This document shows positions 43,058-53,543 of a DNA stretch of 64,000 nt, in pieces. Positions within the stretch are counted from its first letter, which is position 1; each line of letters opens with the position of its first letter. Origin of the DNA: Negativicoccus massiliensis (GTDB taxonomy: Bacteria > Bacillota > Negativicutes > Veillonellales > Negativicoccaceae). The translations under genes and the position numbers were made by a program. The notes beneath the pieces are model-generated. The model had not been told where the DNA came from. It saw nothing but the letters and a program-made list of their open reading frames with translations, and ran no database searches. The stretch covers positions 186,001 through 250,000 of the forward strand of contig LT700188.1 of the NCBI GenBank assembly GCA_900155405.1, in the 5' to 3' direction.

Positions 43058-46000
43058 TTGCGAAAGTATAAATTTGTTTCTCGAAAGCCGACAGCATTCA
43101 AAGAATTAGTTGTCGATATCCAAGGAAAAACTTGGGAAATCACAAAGACGGCGGATTTTACGCCGCAACAAATAAATGAATTCGTACCACCAGACGTGAC
43201 GTTAAAAGTAGACGGCGAAACAGTCACGCTTACGGTGCTTCCCGGTTCGACTGACGAAAATAGCGCAGCTCCGGCGGATAAAGTAGCGCCGGCTTCATTT
43301 GTGCAGGAAAATGGGGCATCACAAGAAGAGATAATCTCAGAACTGACGTCGACAGAAGCGGCGACGCCCGAACCGGAAACTAAAGATACCGATGCGGCAT
43401 CGTCCGTAAGCACGACGGATATGGTAAGCAATTGGCAAAGTTTGTTGTATGATGATCGATTTTTGCAGGCGCGCGCTCAAGTTAAAGCCGGCGGCGATCC
43501 GGAGCTTTTGATCGGCAAACGCAAAATTAAAGCGACACCACTTGCGATGCGGGAAATTCACGAAGAAATGGCAGCCGTCGTCGTTGAGGGGGATGTTGTA
43601 TCAGCCGAAGTTCGCGAATTGCGAACAGGTCGTAAACTGCTCAAATTAAAAATGGCCGATGATACGAACGGTCTGGCGGCGCAGTATTTCTTTGAAAAAG
43701 GAGAGGATACTTCCTCTTTGGAAAAAAATCTTTGTCGCGGCAAACGTGTACGGGCTCGCGGCGAAGTGCGCCAGGATAAATATTCGGGCGGTTTGGTTAT
43801 GCAGCTTTCCAATTTGATGTTGGTTCCGACCGGAATGTGCAGTCATGAGGATAAGCATCCGACACCGCGTGTCGAATTGCACCTCCATACCAAAATGAGT
43901 ACGGACGCGCTGATTGATGTGGACCGGCTGTTGACCACGGTAAAAGAATGGAATCATCCCGCGGTCGCCATTACCGATCATGGTGTTGTCCAATCGTTCC
44001 CTATTGTGCAGGCATTGGCAGCGGAAAAAGGTGTCAAAGTCATTTACGGGATGGAAGGCTACCTGATTGAAGATATCCCGGCGGATATTACGCGCGATCA
44101 GCAAAAATATACTCATATTATTTTATTGGCGAAAAATCGCGTCGGTTTGCAAAACTTGTACCGACTGGTTTCGCTTTCGCATTTGCGGTATTTCAAAAAA
44201 CGGCCGCTCATTCCGCGGGCAATCTTGGACGAGAATCGCGAAGGATTAATCGTCGGTTCGGCCTGCGTTGCGGGGGAATTGTTCCGCGCTGTTTTGGATG
44301 ATTTACCGCGTTCGGAACAGCTGCGAATTGCCAGTTACTACGATTATTTGGAAATTCAACCGATCGGGGACAATCGCTTTCTCTTACAGGATGATCGCTA
44401 TCCCGATATAAAAACGGATCGCGATTTGCAGAAACTGAATGAAGTTATTGTCAGTCTGGGGGAAGAGCTAAATTTACCGGTCTGTGCAACTTGCGATTCG
44501 CATTATCTGTTTGATGAAGATAAAATTTATCGCGAAATTTTACTCAGTAAGTGGGGAAAATCCGGCGAACCGGAACAATTACCGGATCTGTATTTGCGTA
44601 CGACGGAAGAAATGTTGGAAGAATTTACTTACCTCGGCGAGACCAAGGCATTTGAAGTCGTCGTCAGCAATACCCGTGGAATAAGCGAATTGGTGGAAGA
44701 CTTTGCGCCACTTCCTGCTGACGGGAAACTATATTCACCTCAGATCAGCGGTTCGGACACCGAGCTCGAACGCATGTGCTATGAAAAAGCCAAGCGCCTT
44801 TACGGCAGTCCTTTGCCGGAGATCGTAGAAGAGCGATTAAAAAGTGAACTCGAGGCGATCATAGGCAATGGTTTCGGTGTGTTGTATTACATCGCGCATA
44901 AGTTGGTAGCCCACTCTTTAGGAAATGGTTATCTCGTTGGCTCACGCGGTTCAGTCGGTTCATCCTTTGTGGCAACCATGGCGGATATTACGGAAGTAAA
45001 TCCATTGCCGCCGCATTATTTGTGTCCGCAATGTCAATATAGCGAATTCATCACGGACGGATCCGTCGGCGGCGGATTCGACCTTGCGGATAAAGCATGT
45101 CCTAAATGTGGCGCTGCATTGCACAAAGACGGTCACAACATTCCGTTTGCTGTATTCTTGGGGTTCGAAGGAGATAAGGTACCGGATATTGATTTAAATT
45201 TTTCCGGTGATTATCAGCCGCAAGCGCATAAATATACGGAAGAATTATTCGGACGCGACAATGTGTTTCGCGCAGGAACAATCAGCGGAATTCAAGATCG
45301 AACAGCCTTTGGCTATGTCAAAAAGTACGCGGAACAACGGCAATTGGTGACGAATGATATCTACGCGGAGAGTTTGTTGACCGGCATCACCAAGGTCAAA
45401 AACACTACCGGCCAGCATCCGGGCGGTATTATGGTCTGTCCCCGCGATATGGATATTTTGGCATTTACGCCGATTCAACATCCGGCCAATAAAAAAGAGT
45501 CGGGCATTATCACGACTCATTTCGACTACCATTCCATCGAAGGCCGTATGGTCAAACTCGATATTCTGGGGCATGATGATCCGACCGTCATTCGTATTTT
45601 GGAAGATTTGACGGGCATCAAACCATCGGAAATTCCGTTTGATGATCCCGCCACCATCAGTCTCTTTTCTTCGACGGAAGCGCTGGGACTGACACCGGAG
45701 CAATTAAATGGAGATACCGTCGGGACGCTGGGGATTCCGGAATACGGTACGCAATTCGTACGCCAGATGCTGGAAGATACGCATCCGCAAAATTTCAGTG
45801 AATTGGTACGTATCAGCGGTTTTTCTCATGGCACGGATGTGTGGCTTAATAATGCCAAGGATTTGATTACGGCTGGCGAAGTCAAGCTGGAAGACGCGAT
45901 TTCAACCCGCGATGACGTGATGAACTATTTAATTCAGCACGGTGTGACACCTAAAATTGCGTTTAACGTCATGGAAAATGTTCGGAAAGGCCGCGGCCTC

Positions 46001-46639
46001 GAAAAGAAAAATAAACAGGGGCAACCTGTCAGCAAAAACGAAGAAGCTCTACGCAAAGAAAAAATTCCGGAATGGTTTATCAATTCCTGCAAAAAAATCT
46101 CGTACCTCTTTCCGCGGGCGCATGCGGTGGCATATGTCATGATGGCTTTCCGTATTGCCTGGTTTAAGATCTACCATCCGCTGGCGTTTTATGCCGCGTA
46201 CTTTACCGTACGTGCGCGCGGCTCTTTTGACGGCAAGGCGATCTTACCGGGGTTGGCGAGCCAAGAAAAAATGTGGAAATATATTCAGGCTAAAGGCCGC
46301 GACGCCAGTGCGGTAGAAAAGGATTCCGCCACGAATATTGAAGTGGCGATGGAAATGGCTCAACGCGGTTTCCGATTTAAACCCGTCGATCTCGCCCGTT
46401 CCCACGTGCGCGATTTTGTGGTGGAAGATGGGATGTTGTTGCCGCCGCTTTCCTGCGTACCGGGACTTGGCGAAACTGTGGCGGAAGAAATTGTGGCGGC
46501 GCGTGAAAGCGGTCCCTTTACTTCAAAAGAGGATTTACGCAAACGCGGTAAGGTCAGCCAGACGATTGTTGAAACACTAACGGAAATGGGAGCCTTGGAA
46601 GGAATGCCTGATGAAGAACAATTAAATTTATTTGGTTAA
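43058..46639 (+). CDS. polC: DNA polymerase III PolC-type, lacking the 3'-5' exonuclease domain
   Basis: A 1193-aa replicative polymerase, shorter than the roughly 1430 aa usual for PolC. Domains in order are an N-terminal domain (about 1-70), an acidic low-complexity linker (75-125), an OB fold (about 165-265), and PHP beginning RVELHLHTKMST (H275, H277) with ITDHGV. The polymerase part follows: palm residues in GDKVPDIDLNFSG, the zinc pair CPQCQ and CPKCG, and SRGSVGSS. The exonuclease normally inserted inside PHP is absent: GMEGYLIED (M332) is joined after about 12 residues to YTHIILLAKNRVG (T352). No DxE-type Exo I motif is found. The start is TTG at 43058 after GGGGGGACCG. Confidence 0.93.
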   Translation: MRKYKFVSRKPTAFKELVVDIQGKTWEITKTADFTPQQINEFVPPDVTLKVDGETVTLTVLPGSTDENSAAPADKVAPASFVQENGASQEEIISELTSTEAATPEPETKDTDAASSVSTTDMVSNWQSLLYDDRFLQARAQVKAGGDPELLIGKRKIKATPLAMREIHEEMAAVVVEGDVVSAEVRELRTGRKLLKLKMADDTNGLAAQYFFEKGEDTSSLEKNLCRGKRVRARGEVRQDKYSGGLVMQLSNLMLVPTGMCSHEDKHPTPRVELHLHTKMSTDALIDVDRLLTTVKEWNHPAVAITDHGVVQSFPIVQALAAEKGVKVIYGMEGYLIEDIPADITRDQQKYTHIILLAKNRVGLQNLYRLVSLSHLRYFKKRPLIPRAILDENREGLIVGSACVAGELFRAVLDDLPRSEQLRIASYYDYLEIQPIGDNRFLLQDDRYPDIKTDRDLQKLNEVIVSLGEELNLPVCATCDSHYLFDEDKIYREILLSKWGKSGEPEQLPDLYLRTTEEMLEEFTYLGETKAFEVVVSNTRGISELVEDFAPLPADGKLYSPQISGSDTELERMCYEKAKRLYGSPLPEIVEERLKSELEAIIGNGFGVLYYIAHKLVAHSLGNGYLVGSRGSVGSSFVATMADITEVNPLPPHYLCPQCQYSEFITDGSVGGGFDLADKACPKCGAALHKDGHNIPFAVFLGFEGDKVPDIDLNFSGDYQPQAHKYTEELFGRDNVFRAGTISGIQDRTAFGYVKKYAEQRQLVTNDIYAESLLTGITKVKNTTGQHPGGIMVCPRDMDILAFTPIQHPANKKESGIITTHFDYHSIEGRMVKLDILGHDDPTVIRILEDLTGIKPSEIPFDDPATISLFSSTEALGLTPEQLNGDTVGTLGIPEYGTQFVRQMLEDTHPQNFSELVRISGFSHGTDVWLNNAKDLITAGEVKLEDAISTRDDVMNYLIQHGVTPKIAFNVMENVRKGRGLEKKNKQGQPVSKNEEALRKEKIPEWFINSCKKISYLFPRAHAVAYVMMAFRIAWFKIYHPLAFYAAYFTVRARGSFDGKAILPGLASQEKMWKYIQAKGRDASAVEKDSATNIEVAMEMAQRGFRFKPVDLARSHVRDFVVEDGMLLPPLSCVPGLGETVAEEIVAARESGPFTSKEDLRKRGKVSQTIVETLTEMGALEGMPDEEQLNLFG

Positions 46640-46647
46640 TCCCACAC

Positions 46648-46677
46648 TTGCGGGCTTACCGTAAGCTGTGATATACT
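46648..46677 (+). promoter_or_regulatory. Promoter of the rpsB-tsf operon
   Basis: TTGCGG at 46648-46653, an 18-nt spacer, and TATACT at 46672-46677 with a TGA extension before the -10. Transcription should start near 46684, leaving a leader of about 100 nt. Confidence 0.7.
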
Positions 46678-46683
46678 TGTACA

Positions 46684-46782
46684 GGTCAAAATACGCACGC
46701 CGATGGATTCAGACAGCTGTGTCCGGATAACCGGGCCCTGTCGGAGAGGAAGCGGCGGAGGTAAAAAACAGGAGGTAGTAAA
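46684..46782 (+). promoter_or_regulatory. Structured leader of rpsB
   Basis: About 100 nt lie between the predicted start of transcription and rpsB. GACAG at 46712-46716 can pair with CTGTC at 46738-46742, enclosing the small hairpin CCGG-ATAA-CCGG. Leaders before rpsB in other bacteria can bind ribosomal protein S2 for feedback control; that this one does so is inference only. Confidence 0.4.
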
Positions 46783-47529
46783 ATGTCAGTAGTATCTATG
46801 AAACAATTGTTGGAAGCCGGTGTTCACTTTGGACACCAAACTCGTCGTTGGAATCCGAAAATGGCACGTTTCATTTTCACGGAACGCAACGGCATTTACA
46901 TTATCGATCTGCAGCAGACCGTTAAAAAAGTAGACGAAGCGTACGATTTCCTTCGCGACTTGGCGGCATCGGGTAAATCGGTATTGTTCGTCGGGACGAA
47001 AAAACAGGCCCAGAACACTATTCAGGAAGAAGCGGAACGCTGCAACCAGTTCTACGTAAAAGAACGCTGGCTGGGCGGCATGCTGACCAACTTCAAAACG
47101 ATCCAATTGCGCATCAAACGTTTGCAGGAACTGAAGGCAATGGAAGAAGACGGTCGCTTCGATCTTTTACCGAAAAAAGAGGTCATCGGTCTGCGTCGTG
47201 AAATGAGCAAACTCGAAAAATATCTCAACGGTATTAAAGATATGAAAGGATTGCCGGGAGCGCTCGTAGTTATTGATCCGAAGAAAGAGCAGATTGCGGT
47301 AGCGGAAGCACGGAAACTTAATATTCCGATTATTGCTACGGTTGATACCAACTGCGATCCGGATGAAATTGATTTCCCGATTCCGGCGAACGATGATGCG
47401 ATTCGCGCCGTGAAATTGTTGGTTGGCAAGATGGCGGATGCCGTTTTGGAAGGTCGTCAAGGTGAGCAGGATGAAGTAGCGGAAGCGGAAGAAAGTGCTG
47501 AAGAAGCTACAGAAGAAACAGCGGAATAA
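46783..47529 (+). CDS. rpsB: 30S ribosomal protein S2
   Basis: A 248-aa protein of the small subunit. The family signatures are [22 protein letters not shown] at the N-terminus (split here as [17 protein letters not shown]), [23 protein letters not shown] near residue 95, and the [21 protein letters not shown] region near 190. The C-terminal tail is very acidic (Glu/Ala-rich). A strong AGGAGG site lies 7 nt before the ATG. It is 33 nt upstream of tsf, the near-universal order. Confidence 0.98.
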   Translation: MSVVSMKQLLEAGVHFGHQTRRWNPKMARFIFTERNGIYIIDLQQTVKKVDEAYDFLRDLAASGKSVLFVGTKKQAQNTIQEEAERCNQFYVKERWLGGMLTNFKTIQLRIKRLQELKAMEEDGRFDLLPKKEVIGLRREMSKLEKYLNGIKDMKGLPGALVVIDPKKEQIAVAEARKLNIPIIATVDTNCDPDEIDFPIPANDDAIRAVKLLVGKMADAVLEGRQGEQDEVAEAEESAEEATEETAE

Positions 47530-47562
47530 ATTACGACAAGTATATAAGGAGGGACTGCCTGA

Positions 47563-48210
47563 ATGATTACAGCAAGCTTGGTGAAAGAATTACGCGAGAA
47601 AACAGGCGTGGGCATGATGGATTGCAAACGCGCCTTGGTGGAAACGGACGGCGATCTCGAAAAAGCGGTGGACTATCTTCGTGAGAAAGGCCTTTCCAAG
47701 GCCGCCAAAAAAGCGGACCGAGTAACGGCGGAAGGCTTGGTAGCATCCTACATCCACGGAAACGGCCGTATCGGCGTTTTGGTAGAAGTCAACTGCGAAA
47801 CAGATTTCGTAGCTCGTTCGGAAGATTTCCAGCAACTCGTTAAAGATGTCGCGATGCAAATTGCGGCGACGAATCCGCGTTATCTCACACGGGAAGATGT
47901 TCCCCAGGAAGCGATCGATCATGAACGCGAAGTACTTCGTCAGCAAGCTCTGAACGAAGGTAAACCGGAAGCGATCGTCGATAAAATGACCGAAGGTCGA
48001 CTGGAAAAGTTCTATCGCGAAAACGTTTTATTGGAACAGGAATTCGTTAAAGATACGGACAAATCGGTACAGCAAATGATCACCGAAATGATCGCGAAGA
48101 TCGGTGAAAATATCAGTGTTCGTCGATTCACACGTTATCAACTCGGCGAAGGAATTGAAAAACGGCAAGACGACTTCGCATCCGAAGTAATGGCCACGAT
48201 GAATCAATAA
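47563..48210 (+). CDS. tsf: Elongation factor Ts, short form
   Basis: A 215-aa nucleotide-exchange factor for EF-Tu. The N-terminal UBA-like domain starts [19 protein letters not shown], and the exchange motif TDFVAR is in [13 protein letters not shown] near residue 80. The single core domain runs to [19 protein letters not shown]. It is much shorter than the 280-300 aa forms with two core subdomains and resembles the compact forms of Thermus, cyanobacteria and some Clostridia. The site AAGGAGGGAC precedes the ATG. A palindrome follows the stop. Confidence 0.97.
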   Translation: MITASLVKELREKTGVGMMDCKRALVETDGDLEKAVDYLREKGLSKAAKKADRVTAEGLVASYIHGNGRIGVLVEVNCETDFVARSEDFQQLVKDVAMQIAATNPRYLTREDVPQEAIDHEREVLRQQALNEGKPEAIVDKMTEGRLEKFYRENVLLEQEFVKDTDKSVQQMITEMIAKIGENISVRRFTRYQLGEGIEKRQDDFASEVMATMNQ

Positions 48211-48238
48211 GAGAACACACATGTGTTCTCTTATTTTC
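48211..48238 (+). terminator. Terminator-like palindrome between tsf and pyrH
   Basis: AGAACACA and TGTGTTCT pair almost without a loop (a 20-nt inverted repeat), followed by TTATTTT. The T-run is broken, so it may only partly terminate and set the ratio of rpsB-tsf to pyrH-frr messages. Confidence 0.6.
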
Positions 48239-48241
48239 TAG

Positions 48242-49540
<1,299 letters not shown>

Positions 49541-49544
<4 letters not shown>

Positions 49545-49804
49545 GTACTGCTATTTCTACGCAGTGGCTGGGCAGACCTCTTGGTGAAGTGGCAGATGCG
49601 CTGCACGAAAGAGGTCTGCTTTATTCATTTTCAGAAACGGAAAAAGACAGCCGCCATTATATCGTTGCTCCGCAACATCAATACGTCGTACGAGTATGCA
49701 TAGATAATCAGTCGATCGTCACTTGTGCCAAACAAGTTTATAATGATGAGGTAAATGCATACATTAGCAAGCAATATGGGGAACAATATGTCGTCAAAGC
49801 CTAA
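49541..49804 (+). CDS. Small conserved-looking protein of unknown function between frr and uppS
   Basis: An 87-aa frame that exactly fills the space between frr and uppS, with 4-nt and 17-nt overlaps. It starts with TTG (TTGA overlap with the frr stop) and has AGGAAG about 10 nt upstream. The protein reads as real sequence, with a regular mix of residues: an N-terminal helix (GRPLGEVADALHERG), then YIVAPQHQYVVRVCI and a C-terminal helix. No signal peptide, membrane helix or known motif is visible. Its placement argues for expression with the translation/envelope operon. Without it, a 243-nt gap would break an otherwise gapless operon. Confidence 0.65.
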
Positions 49805-50507
49805 TTCATTGCCGGCTCACGTAGCCATTATTTTGGATGGCAACGGACGCTGGGCGAAAATGCGTGGACAACTTCGGCGAATGGGGCACAAAGCAGGCGC
49901 TCAAAATGTTAAAACGATTGTCCGTGCAGCTTCGGATCAGGGTATAAAAACACTTACTTTATATGCTTTTTCTACGGAGAATTGGCGGCGTTCTACTACG
50001 GAAGTCGCTTTGCTGATGCGCCTGTTCAGCTGGTATTTAGAACATTATATTGATGAGTTAAATGAGCACAATGTACAAGCGCATGTCATCGGTGACAGAG
50101 AACGATTAAGCGCCGATTTAATTGCGAAAATAGAACGTTTTGAAACGGCAACGGAAAAAAATACCGGCTTAGTCTTAAATATTGCGCTCAATTACGGGGG
50201 CCGTGAAGAAATTTTGCGGGCGGCACGCCGATATGCGGATGACTTTGCGCAAAATAAAACATCGACATTGACGGAGGAACAATTTCAGCGCTACTTGTAT
50301 CCGTCCGCCATGACGGATGTGGATTTATTAATTCGTACCGGCGGCGATCAACGCATCAGTAATTTTCTTTTATGGCAGATTTCATATGCGGAACTTTATT
50401 TTACCGATGCTCTGTGGCCGGATTTTTCACCGCAGGATTTAGCGCTCGCGATCGCTTCCTTTGCAGGCCGTGAACGACGGTTTGGGGGCTTGCAGGGAGA
50501 GGAGTAA
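49788..50507 (+). CDS. uppS: Undecaprenyl diphosphate synthase (isoprenyl transferase)
   Basis: A 239-aa cis-prenyltransferase that builds the C55 lipid carrier for peptidoglycan and LPS. Signatures are HVAIILDGNGRWAK near residue 11 with the catalytic Asp, GHKAG, YAFSTENWRR near 63, and LIRTGGDQRISNFLLWQISYAELYF near 185. The ATG at 49788 has GGGGA 5 nt upstream and gives the usual start; two earlier in-frame ATG codons belong to the overlap with the small gene before it. cdsA follows 2 nt later. dxr and ispG, which make its precursors, are in the same run. Confidence 0.96.
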   Translation: MSSKPNSLPAHVAIILDGNGRWAKMRGQLRRMGHKAGAQNVKTIVRAASDQGIKTLTLYAFSTENWRRSTTEVALLMRLFSWYLEHYIDELNEHNVQAHVIGDRERLSADLIAKIERFETATEKNTGLVLNIALNYGGREEILRAARRYADDFAQNKTSTLTEEQFQRYLYPSAMTDVDLLIRTGGDQRISNFLLWQISYAELYFTDALWPDFSPQDLALAIASFAGRERRFGGLQGEE

Positions 50508-50509
50508 AT

Positions 50510-51325
50510 ATGTTACGAACACGCGTTATTACAGCACTTATCGGTGTCGCCGCTTTTCTCCTGCTTATCTATTTGGGCGGGATTTGGTTGGCGCTGCCGG
50601 TATGGGGCTTAGCTTTTTTAGCATTATTGGAATATAAACATATTTTGCAACAACGGCAAATTTATGCATCGGCTATCGTGATGACTATTGTCGTGACGTT
50701 GATGATTATCGGTGCAGAGACTGTCGGCGGTATCTTTTTATTGATTCTCTTGCCGGCGATTTTGCCATGTTTGTTCCTCGTAGCATTTTGTTTACGACGT
50801 GCGCCGGACTTTTTATCGCTATTTTTCACTATCGGCGGCGTGTTGTACATCGGTGTCGGTTTCAGCACCTTGCTTTTGTTGCGTAGCGCATCGTTTTTGC
50901 ATGGAGCGGCATTCGGCTCCGGTACTTTTTGGGTATGGTTTGCGCTTTTGGGAACGTGGATGAGCGACACGGGTGCTTATTTTGCCGGCAAACGATTTGG
51001 AACAAAAGCGGTAGTTCCGCAAATCAGCCCGCATAAAACACTTGAGGGCTTTATCGGCGGAGCTCTTTTTACAATAGTAGGACTGCTCATTTATGCGTAC
51101 GCCGGTCAAGTACCGCTTTCTCTTGCGCTCGGTTTAGCTATGGTGGTAGCGATTGTCGCGCCGGCAGGAGATCTTTTTGAATCGCTTTTGAAACGCTACG
51201 TAAACGTTAAGGATTCAGGACATATATTGCCGGGACACGGCGGTATTTTGGACCGTTTTGACAGCCTTTTATTCGTTACACCGGTGTTGTACTCGCTGCT
51301 TTTATTTTTAATAGGTGACTTATGA
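50510..51325 (+). CDS. cdsA: Phosphatidate cytidylyltransferase
   Basis: A 271-aa polytopic inner-membrane enzyme that makes CDP-diacylglycerol from phosphatidic acid and CTP. About seven to eight hydrophobic helices are present. The catalytic region includes SDTGAYFAGKRFGT and ISPHKTLEGFIGG near residues 155-185, and the CTP signature ends PGHGGILDRFDSLLF near 240. The site GAGAGGAG precedes the ATG, 2 nt after uppS. It overlaps dxr by 4 nt. With plsC, plsY and gpsA at the left end, most of the core glycerophospholipid route is represented in the window. Confidence 0.95.
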   Translation: MLRTRVITALIGVAAFLLLIYLGGIWLALPVWGLAFLALLEYKHILQQRQIYASAIVMTIVVTLMIIGAETVGGIFLLILLPAILPCLFLVAFCLRRAPDFLSLFFTIGGVLYIGVGFSTLLLLRSASFLHGAAFGSGTFWVWFALLGTWMSDTGAYFAGKRFGTKAVVPQISPHKTLEGFIGGALFTIVGLLIYAYAGQVPLSLALGLAMVVAIVAPAGDLFESLLKRYVNVKDSGHILPGHGGILDRFDSLLFVTPVLYSLLLFLIGDL

Positions 51326-52479
51326 AAAAAATTGCGGTATTGGGAAGTACCGGATCGATAGGTACGCAAGCTTTAGAAGTTATTCGTGAGCATTCGGATA
51401 AATTACAGGCCACCGTATTGGTGGCTCATCGTAATACTGATTTATTGCGGCAGCAGATCGAGGAGTTTCATCCTGAACTGGTTGCGGTAACGGATCGGGA
51501 AGCCGGGAAGCAGCTGCGAGCTACTTATACCGGTCCGACAAAAATTATTGTCGGACCGGAAGCGTTAACAGAAGCGGCTGCGGCAGCTAATGCCGAAATC
51601 GTTTTGGTAGCCATTTCGGGCGCTATTGGGATCGCGCCTACGTTAGCTGCGATTGATGCACACAAAGTTATTGCTCTTGCGAATAAGGAAACGATGGTAG
51701 CCGCCGGCGATCTGGTTAACCGCAAAGCAGTAGAGGCAGATGTTACCATTTATCCTGTAGACAGTGAACATAGCGCGATTTTCCAATGTTTGCAGGCAGT
51801 TCCCAAAGACGCGTTGGCAAATGTCATATTGACGGCTTCGGGAGGACCTTTTCGCGGCTACAGTGCGGCGCAACTTGCCAATGTAACCGTTGCCGATTGT
51901 TTAAAGCATCCGACATGGCAGATGGGACAAAAAATAACGATTGATTCCGCATCCTTATTTAATAAGGGGTTGGAAGTTATCGAAGCCCATCATTTATTTG
52001 CCGTCGACTATGATAAAATAGAAGTTGTTGTACATCCGCAGAGTATTGTTCACTCGATGATTCGTTTGCGGGATGGCGGGGTGCTTGCTCAGTTGGGTGT
52101 TCCGGATATGAAATTACCGATTCAGCTGGCATTTTCGTATCCCGAGCGATGGACGATTAATAATGCTCCGCTGCATTGGGATACGCAACGCACACTGGAA
52201 TTTGAGCCGCCGGCAACAGACGTTTTTCGTTCCCTGCCGCTGGCGTATCAGGCAGGGCGCATGGGACAATCGGCGACATTAGTTTATAACGCGGCCAATG
52301 AAGAAGCGGTAAAGGCGTTTATTGCAGATAAAATTTCCTTTACGGATCTTTTTACCGTGACGGAAGAAATGGTCGTAACTCATACGCCGACACCATTGCG
52401 TGATTGGCAAGACATTGTGATGGCTGATCGGGCCATTCGCAATCGAGCGACGGAATTTATTGCGACATTATCGAAATAA
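51322..52479 (+). CDS. dxr: 1-deoxy-D-xylulose 5-phosphate reductoisomerase
   Basis: A 385-aa NADPH enzyme for the committed step of the MEP isoprenoid pathway. The Rossmann motif is LGSTGSIGTQ near residue 6. The metal/substrate site includes VDSEHSAIFQCL near 145 and the flexible-loop HPTWQMGQKITIDSASLFNKGLE (split here as HPTWQMG and IDSASLFNKGLE). VVHPQSIVHSMI near 235 and the C-terminal VYNAANEEAV near 310 complete it. The ATG overlaps the cdsA stop. It ends 12 nt before rseP, the usual uppS-cdsA-dxr-rseP-ispG-proS order of Firmicutes. Confidence 0.97.
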   Translation: MKKIAVLGSTGSIGTQALEVIREHSDKLQATVLVAHRNTDLLRQQIEEFHPELVAVTDREAGKQLRATYTGPTKIIVGPEALTEAAAAANAEIVLVAISGAIGIAPTLAAIDAHKVIALANKETMVAAGDLVNRKAVEADVTIYPVDSEHSAIFQCLQAVPKDALANVILTASGGPFRGYSAAQLANVTVADCLKHPTWQMGQKITIDSASLFNKGLEVIEAHHLFAVDYDKIEVVVHPQSIVHSMIRLRDGGVLAQLGVPDMKLPIQLAFSYPERWTINNAPLHWDTQRTLEFEPPATDVFRSLPLAYQAGRMGQSATLVYNAANEEAVKAFIADKISFTDLFTVTEEMVVTHTPTPLRDWQDIVMADRAIRNRATEFIATLSK

Positions 52480-52491
52480 CGGAGGAATACT

Positions 52492-53529
52492 TTGCTGACT
52501 ATTATCGCGACCATCTTTGTATTTGGCGTGATTGTTCTTGTGCATGAGTGGGGACACTTTATTACGGCTAAATTTACCGGCATGCGAGTGGATGAGTTTG
52601 CGGTCGGTTTCGGCAGTAAGTTGTGGTCAAAGCGCGTGGGAGAAACAACATACTCTTTGCGATCCGTTCCTCTCGGGGGATTTAATCGCATTGCAGGCAT
52701 GACGGAAGAGCAGGTTGAGGAGGATCAGGTCGATCCGCGTCGCGCCTTTGTGTATAAACCGGCTTGGAAACGTTTCATCGTGATCGTGGCCGGTGCGGCT
52801 ATGAATTTTATTCTGGCCATTATTTTGATCAGCGGTCTGTTTAGCGCATACGGCGTTTCTACACCGAGTAATGAACCGATCGTCGGTGAAGTTCTTACAC
52901 AGGCGCCTGCATCAAGTCATCAATTGGCGCCCGGCGATCGCATTGTAGCGATTCAGGGGGAGCCCATCCGGCAATGGAATGAAATTTCTCCCCACATGCA
53001 AAAATGGGGTGGGCAAGTGGTTACGTTACGAGTTGAACGTAACCACGAACCGCTGACGTTACAAGTGATTCCCAGAAGCGATAGCGGACGTGTAGTACTC
53101 GGTATCCTTCCGGTCATTGAAACGCGGCCGGTCGGCTTACTCGAATCCGTTCATTACGGTGCAGAACGTTCATGGAACTTAACAGCGCAGATGTGGAAAG
53201 GCATTGGTCAGCTGATTACCGGGAAAGTTTCCGGCACCGAATTGGCAGGACCTATCGGTATAGCGCAAATGGCAGGCAACATTGCGCGTACCGGTTTTGC
53301 CAATTTATTGATGTTTACCGCCGTATTGAGCCTTAACTTGGGCCTACTTAATTTATTGCCCGTACCCCTGTTGGACGGAGGTCATTTATTGCTGATTGTG
53401 GTAGAGGGAATTATCGGTAAAAAATTACCTCCCAAATACCTGTACTATATTCAGATGACGGGAATGCTTCTTCTGGGCGCGCTTTTTATTTATGCGACGA
53501 GTAACGATATCTTACGATTTTTGAAATGA
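52492..53529 (+). CDS. rseP: Site-2 membrane metalloprotease RseP
   Basis: A 345-aa intramembrane zinc protease that cleaves anti-sigma factors and leftover signal peptides. The zinc motif HEWGH is at residues 18-22 in the first helix. One PDZ domain lies at about 125-200 (QLAPGDRIVAIQGEPI). The second active-site motif NLLPVPLLDGGH is near 286. Membrane helices flank both. The start is TTG at 52492 with GGAGGAATAC upstream. The single PDZ makes it the Firmicutes (RasP) size rather than the two-PDZ enterobacterial form. Confidence 0.95.
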   Translation: MLTIIATIFVFGVIVLVHEWGHFITAKFTGMRVDEFAVGFGSKLWSKRVGETTYSLRSVPLGGFNRIAGMTEEQVEEDQVDPRRAFVYKPAWKRFIVIVAGAAMNFILAIILISGLFSAYGVSTPSNEPIVGEVLTQAPASSHQLAPGDRIVAIQGEPIRQWNEISPHMQKWGGQVVTLRVERNHEPLTLQVIPRSDSGRVVLGILPVIETRPVGLLESVHYGAERSWNLTAQMWKGIGQLITGKVSGTELAGPIGIAQMAGNIARTGFANLLMFTAVLSLNLGLLNLLPVPLLDGGHLLLIVVEGIIGKKLPPKYLYYIQMTGMLLLGALFIYATSNDILRFLK

Positions 53530-53543
53530 CATGAAGTGATAGA

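Noticed and set aside
44050..44115. A frameshift as the cause of the missing PolC exonuclease
   Set aside because: The frame is continuous and the flanking PHP blocks join cleanly with only a short linker, which fits domain loss rather than a frameshift; no leftover exonuclease sequence is seen nearby in any frame.
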